Origin: Nitrosomonas sp.
Lineage (GTDB): Bacteria; Pseudomonadota; Gammaproteobacteria; Burkholderiales; Nitrosomonadaceae
Assembly (NCBI GenBank): GCA_016708955.1
Contig: JADJES010000005.1
Coordinates: 62,001 to 126,000 of the forward strand
Length of the DNA stretch: 64,000 bases
Direction of reading: 5' to 3'
Below, piece after piece: positions 62,920 to 64,000 of this stretch (position 1 is its first letter; every line of letters begins with the position of its first letter). The position numbers were made by a program, and so were the translations under genes. The notes under the pieces were generated by a model. That model saw only the letters and a program-made list of their open reading frames with translations. It searched no databases and was not told where the DNA came from.

Positions 62920-64000
62920 ATGAATCATGGCACAAAAACAATAGAACTTCCAGAACTGACGGCTAATCTATTACGGGACGAAGATTGCCTCATTGACAAT
63001 CTGTTTGCTGATCTGTGGAAGCACATGGGCATGAAAGCGCGGCTGAATCGAATCGGCTTTCCCAAGCGCTCCGGCACGTCGGCGCATGAACTGGTGTACT
63101 GCCTGATGATTTGGGTCTGGTTGAAAGTGGACTCGATTGGCATGTTTGCGCGGGAGTCATTGAAGACCTTCTCCTGCGCCGAGAAAGATGCCCTGTATGC
63201 GGCTTTGAATCAGGAAGACTGGAACTGGCGTCATCTGCATAGGGATGTCGCACGACAAGCGATCCGAAGCGCGAAGACATCGAGCCATATCCGTGCATTT
63301 GTGTTGGATGATTCCATTCAGGTGCGCCATGGAAAAAAGATGCCTGGCGTATCCAGCCACTTTGACCACACATCGGGACGGCAGGTTATGGGGCAACAGG
63401 TTTTGACCCTGGGCATGAGCAGCACGGAAGGCTTTGTGCCCATCGATAGTGAGTTGTTTATCAGCGCAACGAAGGCGCAAGAGCTGCATCAACCATTCCG
63501 TGATGGTCGCAGTATCGTTGCGAAACGTTATCGGGTGGCGCAAAGCCAGACCAAGCCTCAAATGGCTGGAACATGATCCGCCGGGCGCAACGCGCCGGGA
63601 TCGAGGCGGATTACTTGCTGGCAGATGCGTGGTTCGGCACCAAACCGATAATCCGCCTGGCCGACGAGCAACTATTGACACCGATTCTGCGAATGAAGAA
63701 GAGCGCCATGAAATATCGGCTAACCGAACGCAAGGAAGGGCAAGCAATCCACCAGGATAGGAATGTGAATACCCTCTACCAGTCCTGCATTCGCTGCCAG
63801 TGGCAGAAAATACCAGGGCAGGCGGATCAATGGATCAAGGTGCGCCTGCTATTCGTTCGCGGCATTGCCCAGCCTGAAAAAGCGCAGCCCGGAAAACATG
63901 ACTGGGCGGTATTCTTGACTACGGACACCAACCTTGAGGCGCATCGCATACTGGAACTATATGCGATGCGCTGGGCGATTGAAGTGTACTTCAAGGAAGC
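62920..64000 (+). pseudogene. IS4-family transposase (frame broken, runs off the window)
   Basis: Starts MNHGTKTIELPELT with AGGAGA before it. The first DDE aspartate is in AFVLDDSIQVRHGKK, the second in LLADAWFGT, and the Y-R-E-K signature in LYAMRWAIEVYFKE at the window's end. The frame changes near 63560-63575 (after AQSQTKPQM): the first part ends at 63576 with MAGT, while the second continues from MIRRAQRAGIEADYL. It is either disrupted or an assembly indel; programmed frameshifting is not usual in IS4. The 3' end of the element lies outside the window. Confidence 0.85.

Overview
The right half of the window is a chromosome segment of a Nitrosomonas-like ammonia-oxidising betaproteobacterium of moderate-to-low GC. 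The evidence is the housekeeping order rpoE-rseA-rseB-degP-grx-lepA-lepB-DUF4845-rnc-era-pdxJ-acpS-nagZ, then lpd, creA, hemA-prfA-prmC-grxD, a divergent metR/metE pair and a CADD-type (p-aminobenzoate-forming) oxidase of the kind known from Nitrosomonas europaea. This is family and gene-order recognition, not a database result.

The left 37 kb is accessory DNA in layers. (1) 1-735: remnant of an IS21-type element (istB 3' end plus terminal repeats). (2) 740-12231: a three-gene operon (about 1499, 1224 and 1109 codons) of strikingly higher GC, with 4-7 base gene overlaps. Its products are very large beta-rich proteins without signal peptides; one has an OmpA-like domain and one has three tandem about 145-residue repeats. 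I cannot assign a function; this is the best candidate for an undescribed system. (3) 12.4-13.7 kb: IS3 scrap, a FitAB/VapBC-type toxin-antitoxin pair and an orphan HTH antitoxin whose partner gene is cut off. (4) 13.8-27.6 kb: a transfer module organised like the Tra1 region of IncP plasmids (radC-like, ardC/primase, traF, traG, traI, traJ, oriT, traK, traL, traM) ending in xis-int. No mating-pair-formation genes are present. The radC-like gene is split by an IS21-family element with a 4-bp target duplication. (5) about 27.7-36.9 kb: a P4-like phage satellite (AlpA, DUF927 primase/helicase, an HK97-fold major capsid protein, tyrosine integrase) inserted at the 3' end of tRNA-Ser(GGA). It carries a 114-bp inverted repeat 7 kb apart.

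37-62.5 kb is the conserved chromosome: MEKHLA protein and nadB, the sigma-E envelope-stress operon feeding into the lepA-rnc-era-pdxJ-acpS-nagZ cluster, tRNA-Val(GAC), heme and translation-termination genes, and methionine synthesis. The window ends inside an IS4-family transposase gene.

A recurring oddity is single-base frameshifts, mostly one extra base in a short homopolymer. They occur in mobile genes (ardC/primase, traG twice, traI, satellite integrase) and also in chromosomal genes (degP, CADD). They must be read either as genuine decay or as residual assembly indels; their presence in degP and CADD favours at least some assembly error.
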